Counted from the first letter of the stretch, positions 22,002 through 34,064 are shown. The stretch: 64,000 nucleotides of DNA from Marsupella aquatica (GCA_973895155.1 OZ316893.1:19034001-19098000), one strand, 5' to 3'. Translations and numbers: made by a program. The notes: generated by a model from the letters alone, not told the origin.

Positions 22002-25000
22002 CTATGTCCTCAAAGAAACTATGGACCTAGAGAGCCCTGAAAGATTTTCCAAACCTATTCTCCTTTCCCTATCCACCGCAAAGATATATCTTCCAAGTTG
22101 CTGAGGGGGCAGACCAAACAATGCATACAAATCTTTCACCAAGATTTGAGATGCCATCCTAACCCCCTCATAAAACTTGCAAGCAATGAATACATGATAT
22201 TCATTCTCTATACTAGAGCTATCACATAGTTGACAAACCCTCTTTTTCCTGTCAATATCCTTCTATCTCCCTTGTTCTACTTCAAGGTGGTGTGAGCTTA
22301 GTCTATACTGAGCAATAAGTTGTCTAAGTTGTACTGAGATAGTGCTAGATAAGTATTCTTGTTCTCGATATTTCTTCATGGGGTTCACATCTCTCATGTA
22401 GTATTGCTGCCGTGGGCTAGGTTCATGCCAAAGTTTGTGCAAAGCCTTTTGCTCAAGTTTTGCTCTTAGCTTGGTTGGGTGTGTTGGCCATTCATGTTCA
22501 GGAAAATCCCAAGCATGGGCCCACCTGCACACATCTGCATACCACCCTTTAGCTGAAGATGAGCGCAAGGCATGAAAAGGAAATCTGTTTTCCTCCAACT
22601 CTCTTACACGCATGATGTATTTGAGTGTGTGGAAGAGTGCCTCCACCTCCAAAGGAAACAAGCCTGCCTCTGCAAGTGTAAGTGTATATGGGGTTTGTGA
22701 CTTGATCCCAAGCTCCATCTCAAAGAAATAGCTTTTGCAGCCCCTCAATCTGTTGCCACCCAGATTTAGACACACCTGCTCCCCAAGTTGGTGCTCCATA
22801 AAGAATGACTGGTTTCACCAAAGCTCCAAAGAGATGTTTCCTTAACCTCCAAGTGTGTAGACCAGCTCTTTTGCATTTGTTCATGAATGCATAAAAAGCT
22901 CTGTACCCATTGGCAGCCCTAGATTTTACACATGAGGCCCAACTCAAGTTTTGAGAGAACTCCACCCCAAGGTATTTGTAGGTCCTCACAAATTCCACCA
23001 GATTCCCTTGGAAGTAGAGCTCTGGATTTTGTCGTGTGCCAATGCCCAAACACTTGGTCTTCTTGAGGTTGACTACCATCCCTGTTGCTTGACAAAACTC
23101 CTCCAAGGCATTGAGATGTCTTTGCAAAGCTTCTTGAGCATGAGCAAGTAGGACCACATCATCTGCAAATATAAGAAGTTGGAGGACAAACCTACCCAAT
23201 TGAGTGCCAACTCCACCATGCTCCTCCAAAATGTTGTGTAGCTGATCAATGAAGATGCCAAATAGAGTTGGTGAGAGAGGACAACCTTGGATCACCCCAA
23301 GAGTGCTCCAGATTTCTTCAGAGGTTTCCTTTGAAAGTTTAATGCGCACTTCTTGGTACAATTTAGAAACAGCCAACCTGAGCTCTTCAGGCACTTCCAA
23401 CTCCACCATCCTATCCCAAAGCTTGGATCGGGAAACTTTGTCAAAGGCCTTGGAGAAGTCCACAAACAAGCAAAATAATGGTTTATGTGGAGATTTGGCC
23501 TTTTCACACAACACCCTCAAGCAGAGAATGTGATCCATAGTGCTAAATTCTCTCCTAAAACCTGCTTGTGAAGGTGCCCTTTTCATCTCACTCTCCAACC
23601 AAGAGCTTAATCTGGCTTCAAGTAGTCCTCCCAAAACTTTAGCAAAAGTATTGCCTACCATGATGGTTCTGTAGTTGTGCACATCGTCCTTGTTGCCTGC
23701 CTTGAAGATAGGCACCACTCTTCTGGTCATCCAAGCTTTAGGTAAACCTAAAGCCATTGCTTGATTCAGCTCATGCACCAAGTTTGTTAATAAAGAGGGT
23801 CCTCCCCACAAAAGAAGCTCCAAGTTCAGGCCCAACAGATCTTTAGCTTTCCCATGTTGCATGTGGGAAAGATGCACCTTCACCTCCCTCTCTGTAAACT
23901 GAATGGTGTCCCCAAGGGGCAAAGGCATGCCACTAGCATCTGGAAAGAAATACAAGGATGTGACATAGGTTACCAGGTCCTGGTGATCCAAGGGGGGAGT
24001 AGTCTTGCCTGATTGCATTCTCTCCCAAAAACGTTTTGGATGTTTGATGAACTCCTCACATAGTGATTGTTGATGACTCTTCAAGAAACACCTCTTCTTG
24101 TGTTTGATGAAGTTCTTGTACATAGTGAATGCCAAAAGTCTCTTTTCCCCTGAATGTGAGCTTGCTTGCATCCTTGCTCTAGCACAATCCTCGTCAAACC
24201 AAGCCTTCATGTTTTGCTTTCTAGGGGGTTTGGTGGAGAAAGTAGAGGCTGCTGCTTGTACTATGACTTCTGAGAGCTCAATCTGATCATCCAGGGTATG
24301 GAGAAGATGTTCAAAGTTGGCTTTGAAGATGACTTCTCTATCAGGGTCTAGAAACAGAGGTTTGGGTACTGGCTTTCTATGCACTTTGTTTGGGATTGTG
24401 GTCAGGTCAAGATGGAACAACAAAGGCAAGTGTGAAGACTCTGGTTGTTGATCAAGTATTTGAAAGTCAACCACTCTAGTGGCAGAGGTAGGTGAGGCAA
24501 GAAGGTAATCAATGGTACTACATCCTTGTTTAGATCTAAAAGTGTAACCAGATGATTGGGGAAATCTCTCAAGCCCATTCAATATTCTTAGATTACAAGA
24601 AGCTCCCAAATGCAAAAAGTGACGTGTCATGTCATTTGTTCTGGTGTCAAGAGCCTCTCTCACCCAAGGTAGCTCTTCACTACATGATGACCAAGGTAAA
24701 GTTCCTAAGTCCTCACTTTCAGTAAATTGTTCATTAGATACCCTGGCATTAAAGTCCCCCACTATCCATGTCTCCCCTAGTGGTGATATATCATGAATGA
24801 CTTGGATTAACCTATGAAATGGATAATGTGCATCAGCAATTCCCATCTTATAGACATTCATATTAAGGGGAGCAAAGTAGGTGACAATCAGAAATGATGG
24901 AGTACCTCTGGTATGAAGTCTCACCACCATGAACTACTTGCTGGGATCTTCATGCTCAATAGAGGTGATGTGTTGAAGTTGATTCTTGGTGTAGACAACA

Positions 25001-25206
25001 ATGCCTCCAAACCCTCTTCCCCGTGTGGTCTTCTTCTCATTGAAGATGGATTGTATGCAAGTAAAGCCTTTAATGCTAGGTAGAGCATTTCCCTCATATT
25101 CCCAAGTCTCTGTGAAAAGCAAGATGTCAAAATTCTCAAACAAAGGTTCCCCTCCAATTGCTGTTTCTATGGAAAGTCCTGAAACATTCCATGCCATGAC
25201 TCTCAA
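22002..25206 (-). pseudogene. LINE ORF2: AP endonuclease, reverse transcriptase, zinc knuckle
   Basis: Would nick target DNA and prime reverse transcription there. The N-terminus MRVMAWNVSGL opens an APE-type endonuclease with VGDFNAR. The reverse transcriptase has FSKAFD, GCPLSP and the catalytic FADD. Near the C-terminus a zinc knuckle reads CQLC...H...C (about 22200-22250). Three lesions: TAG at 24936-24934 in the endonuclease; a one-base insertion in TTTCTTTG near 22722-22726, which shifts the frame; and TAG at 22265-22263. The reading resumes in frame after each TAG, so these are single events. The start lies 12 bp after the ORF1 stop, the usual bicistronic arrangement. Confidence 0.93.
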
Positions 25207-25218
25207 GGTCCCGATCCA

Positions 25219-25992
25219 TCATTTAGAAACAACTCTCTTCTTATTGGTAACAACAGCTTGTCCATTGCGCAAGTAGGCTACCAATCCTTGGTCTTTGGCT
25301 ACCCTCACCTTCTCAAGCTCAATTTTCCTTGCTTGGACTTGTGTGGGAGTCAGATCATCATCCAACCAAATCCTTAGCCCTTTAAGCATGCTCCTGTTAG
25401 CCATCACTCTAGCTTTCTCGGATTCAACTGCAAACTTCACCAAGATTGGACGTGGAAGGTCCCCCTTCTTTTGCCCAATCCTATATGCTTGCAAAATGAT
25501 AGGGTCATGCACTTTCATCTGAGATTGGAAGAATGAAATTGCTACCTTCTTGGTGTCTTCCTTCTCCTCCTCAACAAGGCCTGATATTTTGCAGTTGCTG
25601 ACTCTTGCATGCTGGTTCTTGTGTTCTTCCTCTAGTGCTCTCCTCTCCTCCTCCTTGGCTTGGACAAATTCCATATGTGATTGTTTTGCAGCCTGTGCAA
25701 AGGTTTTGAGCTTTTCCTCAATCTCCCCTACAGCCTCATGTATCACTGATTTCTCTGGGCACATACTCTTCTCCATGTCTCCAAAACACGATGCAAGCAA
25801 TGAGAGTTGCTTACCATTCTCCTGAGTTTGAGATCGAAGATCACTAATCAACCTCTTTTGCTTGACATTCTCATTCTTTAGCTCCGTCACCTCCTTGCTG
25901 AGTGTGGTAATCTCAATTGCGGAGTTTTCAACCACAACTAAGATTTTCTCAAGCAAAGCCTTGAGATGGGCAATCTCCTCCGTTGCCATCAC
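25219..25992 (-). CDS. LINE ORF1 protein, coiled coil plus L1 ORF1-like domain
   Basis: 257 residues, uninterrupted. Residues about 20-130 are heptad-rich and charged, typical of a trimerising coiled coil. Residues about 130-250 resemble the L1 ORF1p RNA-binding and C-terminal domains (Transposase_22 type): ISGLVEEE, then AYRIGQKKG and PRPILVKF. No CCHC zinc knuckle is present, unlike the ORF1 of many flowering-plant L1 elements. The expected role is to coat element RNA and act as a nucleic acid chaperone. The start is one of two adjacent Met codons. Confidence 0.88.
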   Translation of the reverse strand: MMATEEIAHLKALLEKILVVVENSAIEITTLSKEVTELKNENVKQKRLISDLRSQTQENGKQLSLLASCFGDMEKSMCPEKSVIHEAVGEIEEKLKTFAQAAKQSHMEFVQAKEEERRALEEEHKNQHARVSNCKISGLVEEEKEDTKKVAISFFQSQMKVHDPIILQAYRIGQKKGDLPRPILVKFAVESEKARVMANRSMLKGLRIWLDDDLTPTQVQARKIELEKVRVAKDQGLVAYLRNGQAVVTNKKRVVSK

Positions 25993-26054
25993 AAAGCTGA
26001 AACTGTTGTTAGAATGTACTCTTAGACGACAAATAGAAATTGGGAGCAGTAGAG

Positions 26055-27131
26055 GATGTCAGTTGCAGCTCTACCTTTGCCAGTGATACACTCTCGCTCT
26101 TTGCAACACTCTGGCAAAGTCTGAGCTCAAACCGCAGCCGATTGCCCTTCCAACTCGAAGTGAAATTTCGCCCCAAGCTCAGAATCCCAAAACTGGACAC
26201 GTAGCAGATCGTGCATGCTAAAGTGCATACCAAACGATGTCGGTTGCAGCTCTAACTTTGCCAGTGATACATTCTCGCTGTTTCCAATGCTCTGGCAAAG
26301 TCTGAGCTTAAACCGCAGCCGATTTCCCTTCCAACTCGAAGTGAAATTTCGCCCCAAGCTCAGAATTGCGAAACTGAAGACGTAACAGATCGTGCATGCT
26401 AAAGTGCATATCAAACGATGTCGGTTGCAGCTCTAACTTTGCCAGTGATACATTCTCGCTGTTTCCAATGCTCTGGCAAAATCTGAGCTCAAACCGCAGC
26501 CGATTGCCCTTCCAACTCAAAGTGAAATTTTGCCCCGAGCTCAGAATCGCGAAACTGGAGACGTAGCAGATCGCGCATGCTAAAGTGCATACCAAACGAT
26601 GTCGGTTGCAGCTCTAACTTTGCCAGTGATACATTCTTGCTGTTTCCAATGCTCTGGCAAAATCTGAGCTCAAACCGCAGCCGATTGCCCTTCCAACTCG
26701 AAGTGAAATTTTGCCCCGAGCTCAGAATCGTGAAACTGGAGACGTAGCAGATCGCGCATGCTAAAGTGCATATCAAACGATGTTGGTTGCAGCTCTAACT
26801 TTGCCAGTGATACATTCTTGCTATTTCCAATGCTCTGGCAAAATCTGAGCTCAAACCGCAGCCGATTGCCCTTCCAACTCGAAGTGAAATTTTGCCCCGA
26901 GCTCAGAATCGCGAAACTGGAGATGTAGCAGATCGCGCATGCTAAAGTGCATACCAAACGATGTCGGTTGCAGCTCTAACTTTGCCAGTGATACATTCTT
27001 GCTGTTTCCAATGCTCTGGCAAAATCTGAGCTTAAACCGCAGCCGATTGCCCTTCCAACTCGAAGTGAAATTTTGCCCCAAGCTCAGAATCCCGAAACTG
27101 GACACGTAGCAGATCGTGCATGCTAAAGTGT
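26055..27131 (-). repeat. six tandem 181-bp monomers forming the LINE 5' region
   Basis: The marker GATGTCGGTTGCAGCTC (or one-base variants) starts at 26055, 26236, 26417, 26598, 26779 and 26960, exactly 181 bp apart each time. The units are highly similar. They abut the leader of ORF1. Each unit carries a 60-codon open frame, but 181 is not divisible by three, so the frame shifts from unit to unit and these are not genes. Confidence 0.97.
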
Positions 27132-27139
27132 AATGACAA

Positions 27140-27980
27140 TGGTGACAATGCCCTCCCCTCATAAGTGTGGGCAGAAACTTAGATCTGCCGACAAAAATTG
27201 CTTTAATGTGATGTGTATCCATATCTCAACCACTTATCCCTAAGAAATCACTGCTCGGGCTAAATTGATGACCCTCCCTCTCAATGCTAACAAAATTCAA
27301 TCTCAATTTGTGAGAAAGTGATCAAGATTATTTCATGGTGCAAAAGCAGAAGCCGTGCATGTGGGGAGTTGGAACCAGGTACCTTTGATAAATATTTGTA
27401 TGTTATATCACGCAACGTATTTCAATCATAACTGGGGGACCAGGGAAACCTCCTGGAAATATTGAGCATCTCAATCTTTACACTTTCTTTATGTTTGCAT
27501 CCTTTCAATATGAATGTTAACCAGGGCTTTGGGAGACACTCATTTGTTCAGTTTGATATTTATGATTGCATTTATTTGCTTGAGTTTTGGTGATCAGTTT
27601 CTGGATTTGAACAATATCCACTGATTAGTTCCTATTTTGAAGTTTGGGTGTGGACACTAAACTGAAGCAGTGTCTACTTCATAGTTCCCAGTACACAAGA
27701 ATTTCCTCCTGGGCAACATGCTTTCTCTCTTTCACCTAGAGAGTTCTTCTTGTTAAGCTTGTGTTACAAGAAATCCTGATCTAAAATATGATGTGAGTTA
27801 AATCTTTAGAGGTACTAGCTAGGAAAATCATACTTTAAGTATGATCCTTTCTATGGGGCCAGAATGAGCTTGCTGGGGCCAGGATCCCTTTGATTGTTTG
27901 TAAATGACTTGCCAGGCCTAAAAATCGAAGGGGGCTGGGCCTGAAGTATTTCAGTAGTCACTCAAATGCTTTACTAAACA
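27140..27980. other. spacer between LINE copies
   Basis: No domain or structured repeat recognised. Confidence 0.4.
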
Positions 27981-27984
27981 AGTG

Positions 27985-29080
27985 GTTCACTCATGCGTTG
28001 GTTAATCCGAACTTGGAAAGGGGAGCCCGTGTATTCAGTGAATGAGACTTACCAAATGGAGGAATAACAAGACAATACATTCGAATTGGTACACTATGAC
28101 TGGGATGTTACTTAGCACTCCGCAAGCATTTGGCAGGCTTGTGCAACTTTGAAGTGCTTGGGAAAAGGTGAGAGAGAAAAGGATTGTCTGCCCTAATGCT
28201 ACTGCAATCCCTGGTCACTAGGGATTGGAAGATCTACTTACATGCACATAGGGATTCCATGCTTTATCTGAGGACTTATGATATCAGTACGTATCAAGGG
28301 GAAACTTCGTATGAGAAATCTGAGCAACTTCTGGTCTATTACTGCTGGTGCCAGGATTGATGTAGAAGTTAGACTTAGTCGTTTGAAAAGAACACCTGAG
28401 CGACACCTATTGAAGATCCATAATTCTTCACTTACATGAAGCCACTTTGACTCTTTGGCCCGGCAGTGGCGCTGGACCAAATAGGATGTGGCAATTAAGA
28501 ATCTTGGTGTCTCTAACTGCAAATTATATAATATGCTTCAACATACAGGTCCTGATTACTCTTGGATAAATTAAATCGGATCTCATATAAAACATTCTCA
28601 AAGGATGATTGGAGTTACCTATGGCGGCACCTATGGTCTTCTCATTTATCCACTTGGGCGAGCACTCGGGTCAAGGTGTTTGTGTGGTGGATCCTTGCTC
28701 AACAACTCTTTACTGCCTCTCAGGCTCTCCGTATTGGAAAATCTGATGGATGTTGTTGTATTTGCCCTAGAATAGTTGAGACCGCATCTTTTCTTTGCAT
28801 GCTCATATGCCACCTATTGTTTGAGAACTGCTCAAGGTTGGCTGAACGGTGAAAGCATTCAACCTTGTTTCAAACCGGTTGGCTGCTTGCGTACTCTTCA
28901 GAGATCAGGACATACCAACACTGAGATTATTCATGATATATCAATTTCTGTGGAGGCTAGCAACTAATGGACAGACTTTTGATCCAGTACAAAGAAGTTG
29001 CCTCAACCAGCACTCGATCGTGGCTGAGACCCTGGATTTGCTTGACTGCCATCAGTGTAGCCACGCACCCCGCAAATAGG
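27985..29080 (+). pseudogene. LINE ORF2 C-terminal remnant with RVT zinc-binding region
   Basis: Broken plus-strand frames. At about 28000 one reads WKGEPVYSVNETYQ, like the W...G.FSVKSAY motif. At 28562-28850 one reads WASTRVKVFVWWILAQQLFT and then CCCICPRIVETASFL, the zf-RVT pattern (Trp-rich K.F.W, CxxC, ETA.H). Several stops and frame changes interrupt it. Opposite orientation from the large LINE at 22-27 kb and a different sequence. Confidence 0.6.
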
Positions 29081-29089
29081 CATACAAAA

Positions 29090-31165
29090 CTACTGCCGGC
29101 CCGAGATGTGATGCCCAGGTGATAGCAGCTGAAAGAGCCCGTTTGACGAGACTTGGTCAATGCCACTCTAATTCTCCACCTGTATTTGGTTTATGCTTTG
29201 ATTTTCTCTTAGATAAATGGTAGGACAGAATAAACCACTTCATATACACTTCATTTGAATACCTTGCTAGCTTATTATGTAAACACTTAGAGGTTCTATG
29301 GCCCTTTGTTAGGATGTCTCTCGTTGACTTAATGTTAGCACTAGCATAGACTAGTGCTAACTTTTGACTTGATTGCTTATGTCTGTGAGTCTGGGAAGGT
29401 GGTGTAGTGATGACTACATTTTTGTTAGTGCTGTATGGTTTGGCTGTGTTCACCGTGCCCTGGCTTTCCCTCCCACTCACTGTTCTCTTTCTGGGCCACT
29501 TTGGCCTCTTTTACTCTTTGGGTGTTGTTATGCTTTTATTGGCCTGCTGGTTTCCCATCTGTGGACTCACGTGGTATACAACAAAACAAATCAAAAATAT
29601 TCTTAGGTGAACATGAATCTTATCGTTTTTTGACTACCCAAAATAACCTAAATTATAGTGCCATATTAAATCACTCACTCATGCATTAACATCGTCAGAC
29701 AACCTCATGTGGGTTCAAAAGTAGTTGCATACCTATGGAAGTATGTTTTCCCAGGATATTTGCATTCAGAGCTGATAGTGGTCTTCTATGCTTTTCCCAT
29801 CTGAATCATAGCAATTTCAAACTCAGTTGTCTTCCATCGGCAAAATCTACATTGTCAATCTCTCAACAAGACTGTTTTGCCAATATTTACATACTCATGC
29901 CAAATGAATGGGCTTTTGGATATTCTCAGGATGATATTCGTGCATTGTCCTCCCTTTTGCACTTTGCACAGGACATACCCATGACCCAAATAGCTAGCTT
30001 GTCCCAAATGCCGGATCAATTTGGCCTTGACTCTAGCAACCATCTCCACGGCTCTAACTCAACCAAAAGTCTAAGGCAAAAATGCATTTAGACCTCAAAT
30101 AAACTTGTCTGCAGAAGGTACCTTGCTTTATGTTTGCCAAGCTTCCACGTTTATGAACCTGTGGCCAACACAAACGGTGCAAAGCCTATCCCCAAATACT
30201 TGGTTGAGTTATAGCAAAACTTGGTCATCATTAAGTGCTTGGTCCAATCCTTCTAATTGGCCGTCACAAAATGTCAAAGATAATATTCCATGGTATCATT
30301 TTTTTTGGCCATCCGTCTCATGATGGCCGGCATGATGGTAAGCGAATGCCCTAGGAAGGTCTGTGTTGGACAACCAAAACAACGTCTTCCAGAAGTGGCC
30401 AATGAACTTAGTGTCACAGGTGGACAAGATGTGCAATGACAATCCCCATTGACAAAAACCATTGTCAAACACTAGATTGGCAACCTCTATGGCCAAAACC
30501 ATTTTTGTAGTAGACAGGAACTACATCATCTTGGAAAAATGATCCAAGGATGGAGTTATTATTGTGGGATCTGATAACCAAACAATGAAGTCCATGGAGA
30601 TTGACTTTTGAGGCGGCGCAACTACTGGTAACAGTTGCAGTAGTCCTCCTTTTGCTCTATAGAACGTCGAGGGTTGTCAAGGTCAGAAAAAGATAGCATG
30701 TGAAGGCAAGAAAAGATGTCAAGGTGAGGAAAATATGTCAAGCCAAGTGACAAAAGATCTTGAAGAGAGAAAAAGTTATTGAGGAAAGGAAAGATGTTGA
30801 GGTTGAGAAAATGCCATGGTGAGATAAAAAATGTTAATGTGAGAAAATAACAAGATGTAAAAAAATGTCAAGGCAAGGCAAAAATATAATATAAACTTTG
30901 CAATGTAGTTGTTGAGACATGTTATGTGTGATTTTGGCCATACATTTCTTGTGATCATGTACAACAACATGCAGTGCGTTGCATATAGAAATTGGAGACA
31001 CAAGATAACAGCCACCTCATCATATAAAGTCCAAGCACAACCAAGTGACAGAATAATTTTTTTTAACTTTTAAAGTTTTAGAGAATAATTTTTTTCTACT
31101 TTATGAATATTCAAAAGTTTTTCAGAAATTTTAATTTTTTCCCAATTGATTACATTTAAATATAA
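29090..31165. other. AT-rich repeat-derived region
   Basis: Includes a purine-rich stretch (about 30676-30880) that is the inverted counterpart of the minisatellite at 8540-8998. No gene was recognised. Confidence 0.4.
30676..30890. repeat. purine-rich degenerate repeat, inverted relative to 8540-8998
   Basis: Repeated AAGATGTCAAGG / AAAATATGTCAAG / AAAGATGTTGAGG units. On the other strand they read CTTGACATCTTTTCTC, the same core as the earlier array. Confidence 0.65.
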
Positions 31166-31169
31166 ATAT

Positions 31170-31385
31170 ATACATTTAATTTTTTAATTTTTAAGTTTTA
31201 TCTTGGGCAGGTGCGAGCAAGCTAAAGGGCAACTTGGGCAGACATTTAGTTTAGATGGGGTGTATGGATAGATCCAAAGGTGTAAAAAAATAAACTTTGA
31301 TGAAGGATCAGGATTGGTTCCAGCTTTCATATGAGTTCGTAAACAGACGATCCCATTTTTTTGGCGGGATATGATATTGTTTTAG
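31170..31385 (+). repeat. dispersed repeat, copy A
   Basis: Shares with 32530-32735 a collinear series of blocks: GGGCAGGTGCGAGCAAGCTAAAGG against GCTGGTGCGGGCAGGCTAAAGG, then TAGATGGG, GATAGATC, GGTGTAAAAAAA, TTTGATGAAGG, TCAGGATTGGT and CCCA(C)TTTTTT. Same orientation. Element class unknown. Confidence 0.8.
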
Positions 31386-32529
31386 TAGTGACTGTGAAGA
31401 AAAAAGCCCTTGTTGTGGACTATATTGTGGTAAATAAGTGATTTGTAGATTAGTGGGAGAGGTGCAATAAAATGTTGAGTTAAAACCAAGGCTTCTTTCA
31501 TATCTTTGTTACCAATTGCAATGGTGCTACCATTTTTTGGGCCACTTTCAACAATAACATTAGGCAAATTAGAGTGAATGGTCATGAAGGGCAATGATGC
31601 TATCATTCTTTAAGGGACACATTGAAGAATGGGGTAGCACCGGACAACATTGGGCAACAAAAAGAGATAAGGAAAAAACATGAGGCAAAATGGGAATAGC
31701 AAGGGGAAATTTTGGACATCAAGTAGAATTGAAAAGAAAAAATAACATCTATTAGAAACTACATCTATGAGGTACCTCATTAACAAGTGTGATTTCGTAG
31801 TGCACACTAGGACTAATCAACTTGTCAATAATTACCTAGTGCGCACTCTAGGTGCATGATGATACATCTGACATACAGTTCCACTGTTGAGTCTCACAAA
31901 TAAAATAAGAGCATTGTTAGCACATAAATTTTGTAGAGGCTTTATCCCAGGTTGAGGTTTGTAGAAAATTGAGGCTTCACAAGAGATAGCTAATTGATTC
32001 TATTAAGTAGATCATCCTCATGGTCAATAGGTATAGGCCTGTCAACAAATCTCACATGTGACCCATCATCAACAAATCCATGGAAGACATTGTAGGATTA
32101 ATAAACTGATGTTGCTTCACTGTGCTCAAAAAGTCAAAACAACAATCTAGAATTTCCCTCGCCACAACAATTTCACTCACACCACTATATCATCCAAAAA
32201 ATGTATTTTGTTCAAAGGGATAACACAGAATTAAACCCCCGTCTTAATTGAACCTCACAAAATTGGCCATTAAAGAGACTCATGGATTACATCATGACAG
32301 GTTTCAATTTGGCCACCTCATCAAGATTTTTACTTACAAAATGAGCCATCAGAATTGTGATCTATGTTCATTGTTAACCAACCTTGGCAAGGTGTCTTCA
32401 ATATGACTGAACAGTCGAGTTTGTTCAAAAAGTTCTCTTCAACAAACCAATCAGAAAATGAATAGAACTGATTGTTGGACCAAAACTGATTTCTTGAAAT
32501 GGTCAGCCCTCGCTTCTCTTGGGAATAGT

Positions 32530-32735
32530 AATTATTTTTTAATGAAGTTTTTTTATCTTCAGCTGGTGCGGGCAGGCTAAAGGACAGCTTGGGCATGCAT
32601 TTATTTTAGATGGGCTGTTGGGATAGATCAGAGGGTGTAAAAAAAAACAACATTTGATGAAGGGTCAGGATTGGTGTTTTCTTTCTTATAAGTTTGTAAT
32701 CGGATATCCCACTTTTTTAGCTGGATAGGGTATTT
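32530..32735 (+). repeat. dispersed repeat, copy B
   Basis: Direct repeat of 31170-31385, about 1.36 kb away, with scattered substitutions and small indels. The pair could be degenerate LTR-like ends of a short element or two independent insertions. Confidence 0.8.
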
Positions 32736-32863
32736 ATAGTCCTAAACTTGCACTGGTTCATTGCCTGTTTTGCCAAAGGGTATGGTTCATCTTCCTTGTG
32801 ACGATATTTGGCTATAGCTTACAAGGTAGTGGGTTCAAGTTCTGCAATGGAGGGTTGCACCTT

Positions 32864-34047
32864 TTTTTAAAAATAAAAGAGAACGCTTTATAGCAGGCAG
32901 GGGGCAACGGCCACCCAAACCAGAACAAAAACAGCCCAAGGGACACTTAATCAGGCCAGCGGCACCAATAATGCCTAGGGAACTCTCCCTGGCCCTGGAA
33001 ATGATGGCATGCACGGGATCCAACGACGTGGCAAACAGTGCCACTCATCCTATCCTGCATGCAATGGTACTCAAGACTCTCCTGAGGAACCTTGAGCCGA
33101 AAACCCCTACGCTTGTTCTCCTTCTCGCTAATGTCTTGGTACAGAGCCATATAGTCCCTGTACTGAGGTTTGTTCCGATCAAACTTGTTGTGTCTCACAC
33201 CAAAGGTGAGGTGGTCCTGTCTATCACTAATAGTATGCCACCTACCAAACTTATAGTGAGAGGGGAGGTGCCTATGATACATCTTAACAGGCTTGCTAGT
33301 CATCAACACCTAGGTAGTTAGAGCGCTCGGTTCCTCTAAATTGGCCCAAGGTCTCAAGATGAGGTCTATCTCTTCTATGTTCCTCTCCAGCTGACGAGAT
33401 GTTTTACTGGAGTAGCTACTAGCCAGCATAACTTTGAGGTGATCGCTGGTTTTCCTGAGAATGACCCAGCTAGGGAGGAAGCCCAGAAAGTGAGAGTACA
33501 CTTTTGCGTTCCTCTCCTTCCACATTTCATTGCACAGCTCTGTGAGGAGAACAATTGGTCCTGGGTTCCGTTTCTGGGCAAGCAATGCACTGTCCATGGA
33601 TTCAAAATGGGAATCACGCAGTCTGTTCAAGGTAGTCGTGTGACGTAAAAGCGTCTTAATCTCAAGCCACCGGTTCTGCACCTTGTTGCAGCTGTTGAAC
33701 AAGTGTTCAGTGGTCTCGACGCTGCAATTGCATCGTTCGCACAGCCTATTATTCATCCCCCACCTGTTGGCCCAATTGTTGTTGAAGAATCCATGTTTGA
33801 GGATACGCCAAGTAAGGAAACGTACCTTAGTAAATGCCCAACCTCCCCAGAGTGTTTTCCATCTGTGCCTCCATTCAATTTCAGTCCCCTGTTGGCCCCA
33901 TCTTCGATTCAATTGAATGACGTCCCCAACAGAGTTCATAGACTGGGTGGCCCAAGTTCTTGTCGGGTTCGTCCAACTAAACACCTGTGGTCTCCACTCC
34001 CACTGCCAGTTTCTGCAGCGATGTATGTCCAATTCTGCCGGTAGCCC
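32864..34047 (-). mobile_element. 5'-truncated LINE insertion with 17-bp target duplication
   Basis: Bounded by exact 17-bp direct repeats ATGGAGGGTTGCACCTT (32847-32863 and 34048-34064). On the minus strand it ends in a short poly(A) just before the repeat. Inside is a 3' portion of ORF2 and a 3' UTR. The length is about 1.18 kb. This is the standard result of target-primed reverse transcription that stopped early. Confidence 0.93.
33310..34032 (-). pseudogene. LINE ORF2 C-terminal region (zf-RVT), open 240 codons
   Basis: Carries WGGWAFTKVRFLTWRILKHG, then CERCNCSVETTEHLFNSC, the reverse-transcriptase zinc-binding pattern (CxxC...ETxxH...C). The downstream half is Trp/Arg-rich as in other LINE C-termini. 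The frame is open to TGA-free length 240, but endonuclease and reverse transcriptase are absent because the copy is 5'-truncated. Confidence 0.85.
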
Positions 34048-34064
34048 ATGGAGGGTTGCACCTT

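Larger units (their letters stand above)
21876..27131 (-). mobile_element. L1-like LINE, nearly full length, minus strand
   Basis: Reading on the minus strand: six 181-bp monomers (27131-26055), a short leader, ORF1 (25992-25219), ORF2 (25206-22002) with endonuclease, reverse transcriptase and a C-terminal zinc knuckle, a short 3' UTR, and a tail of three ATTACC hexamers near 21890-21876. ORF1 is intact; ORF2 has two TAG codons and one frameshift, so this is a recent but inactive copy. No clear target-site duplication was found. Confidence 0.93.

Noticed and set aside
26055-27131. CRISPR-like array
   Set aside because: Units are contiguous 181-mers without spacers, and the context is a plant LINE.
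26009-27222. Six overlapping minus-strand ORFs of about 95 codons
   Set aside because: They are the same 181-bp monomer read in shifting frames, not genes.
32790-32863. Another SINE head (GGTAGTGGGTTCAAGTTC)
   Set aside because: A B-box-like string is present, but no A box at proper spacing and no match to the SINE body at 58-59 kb.
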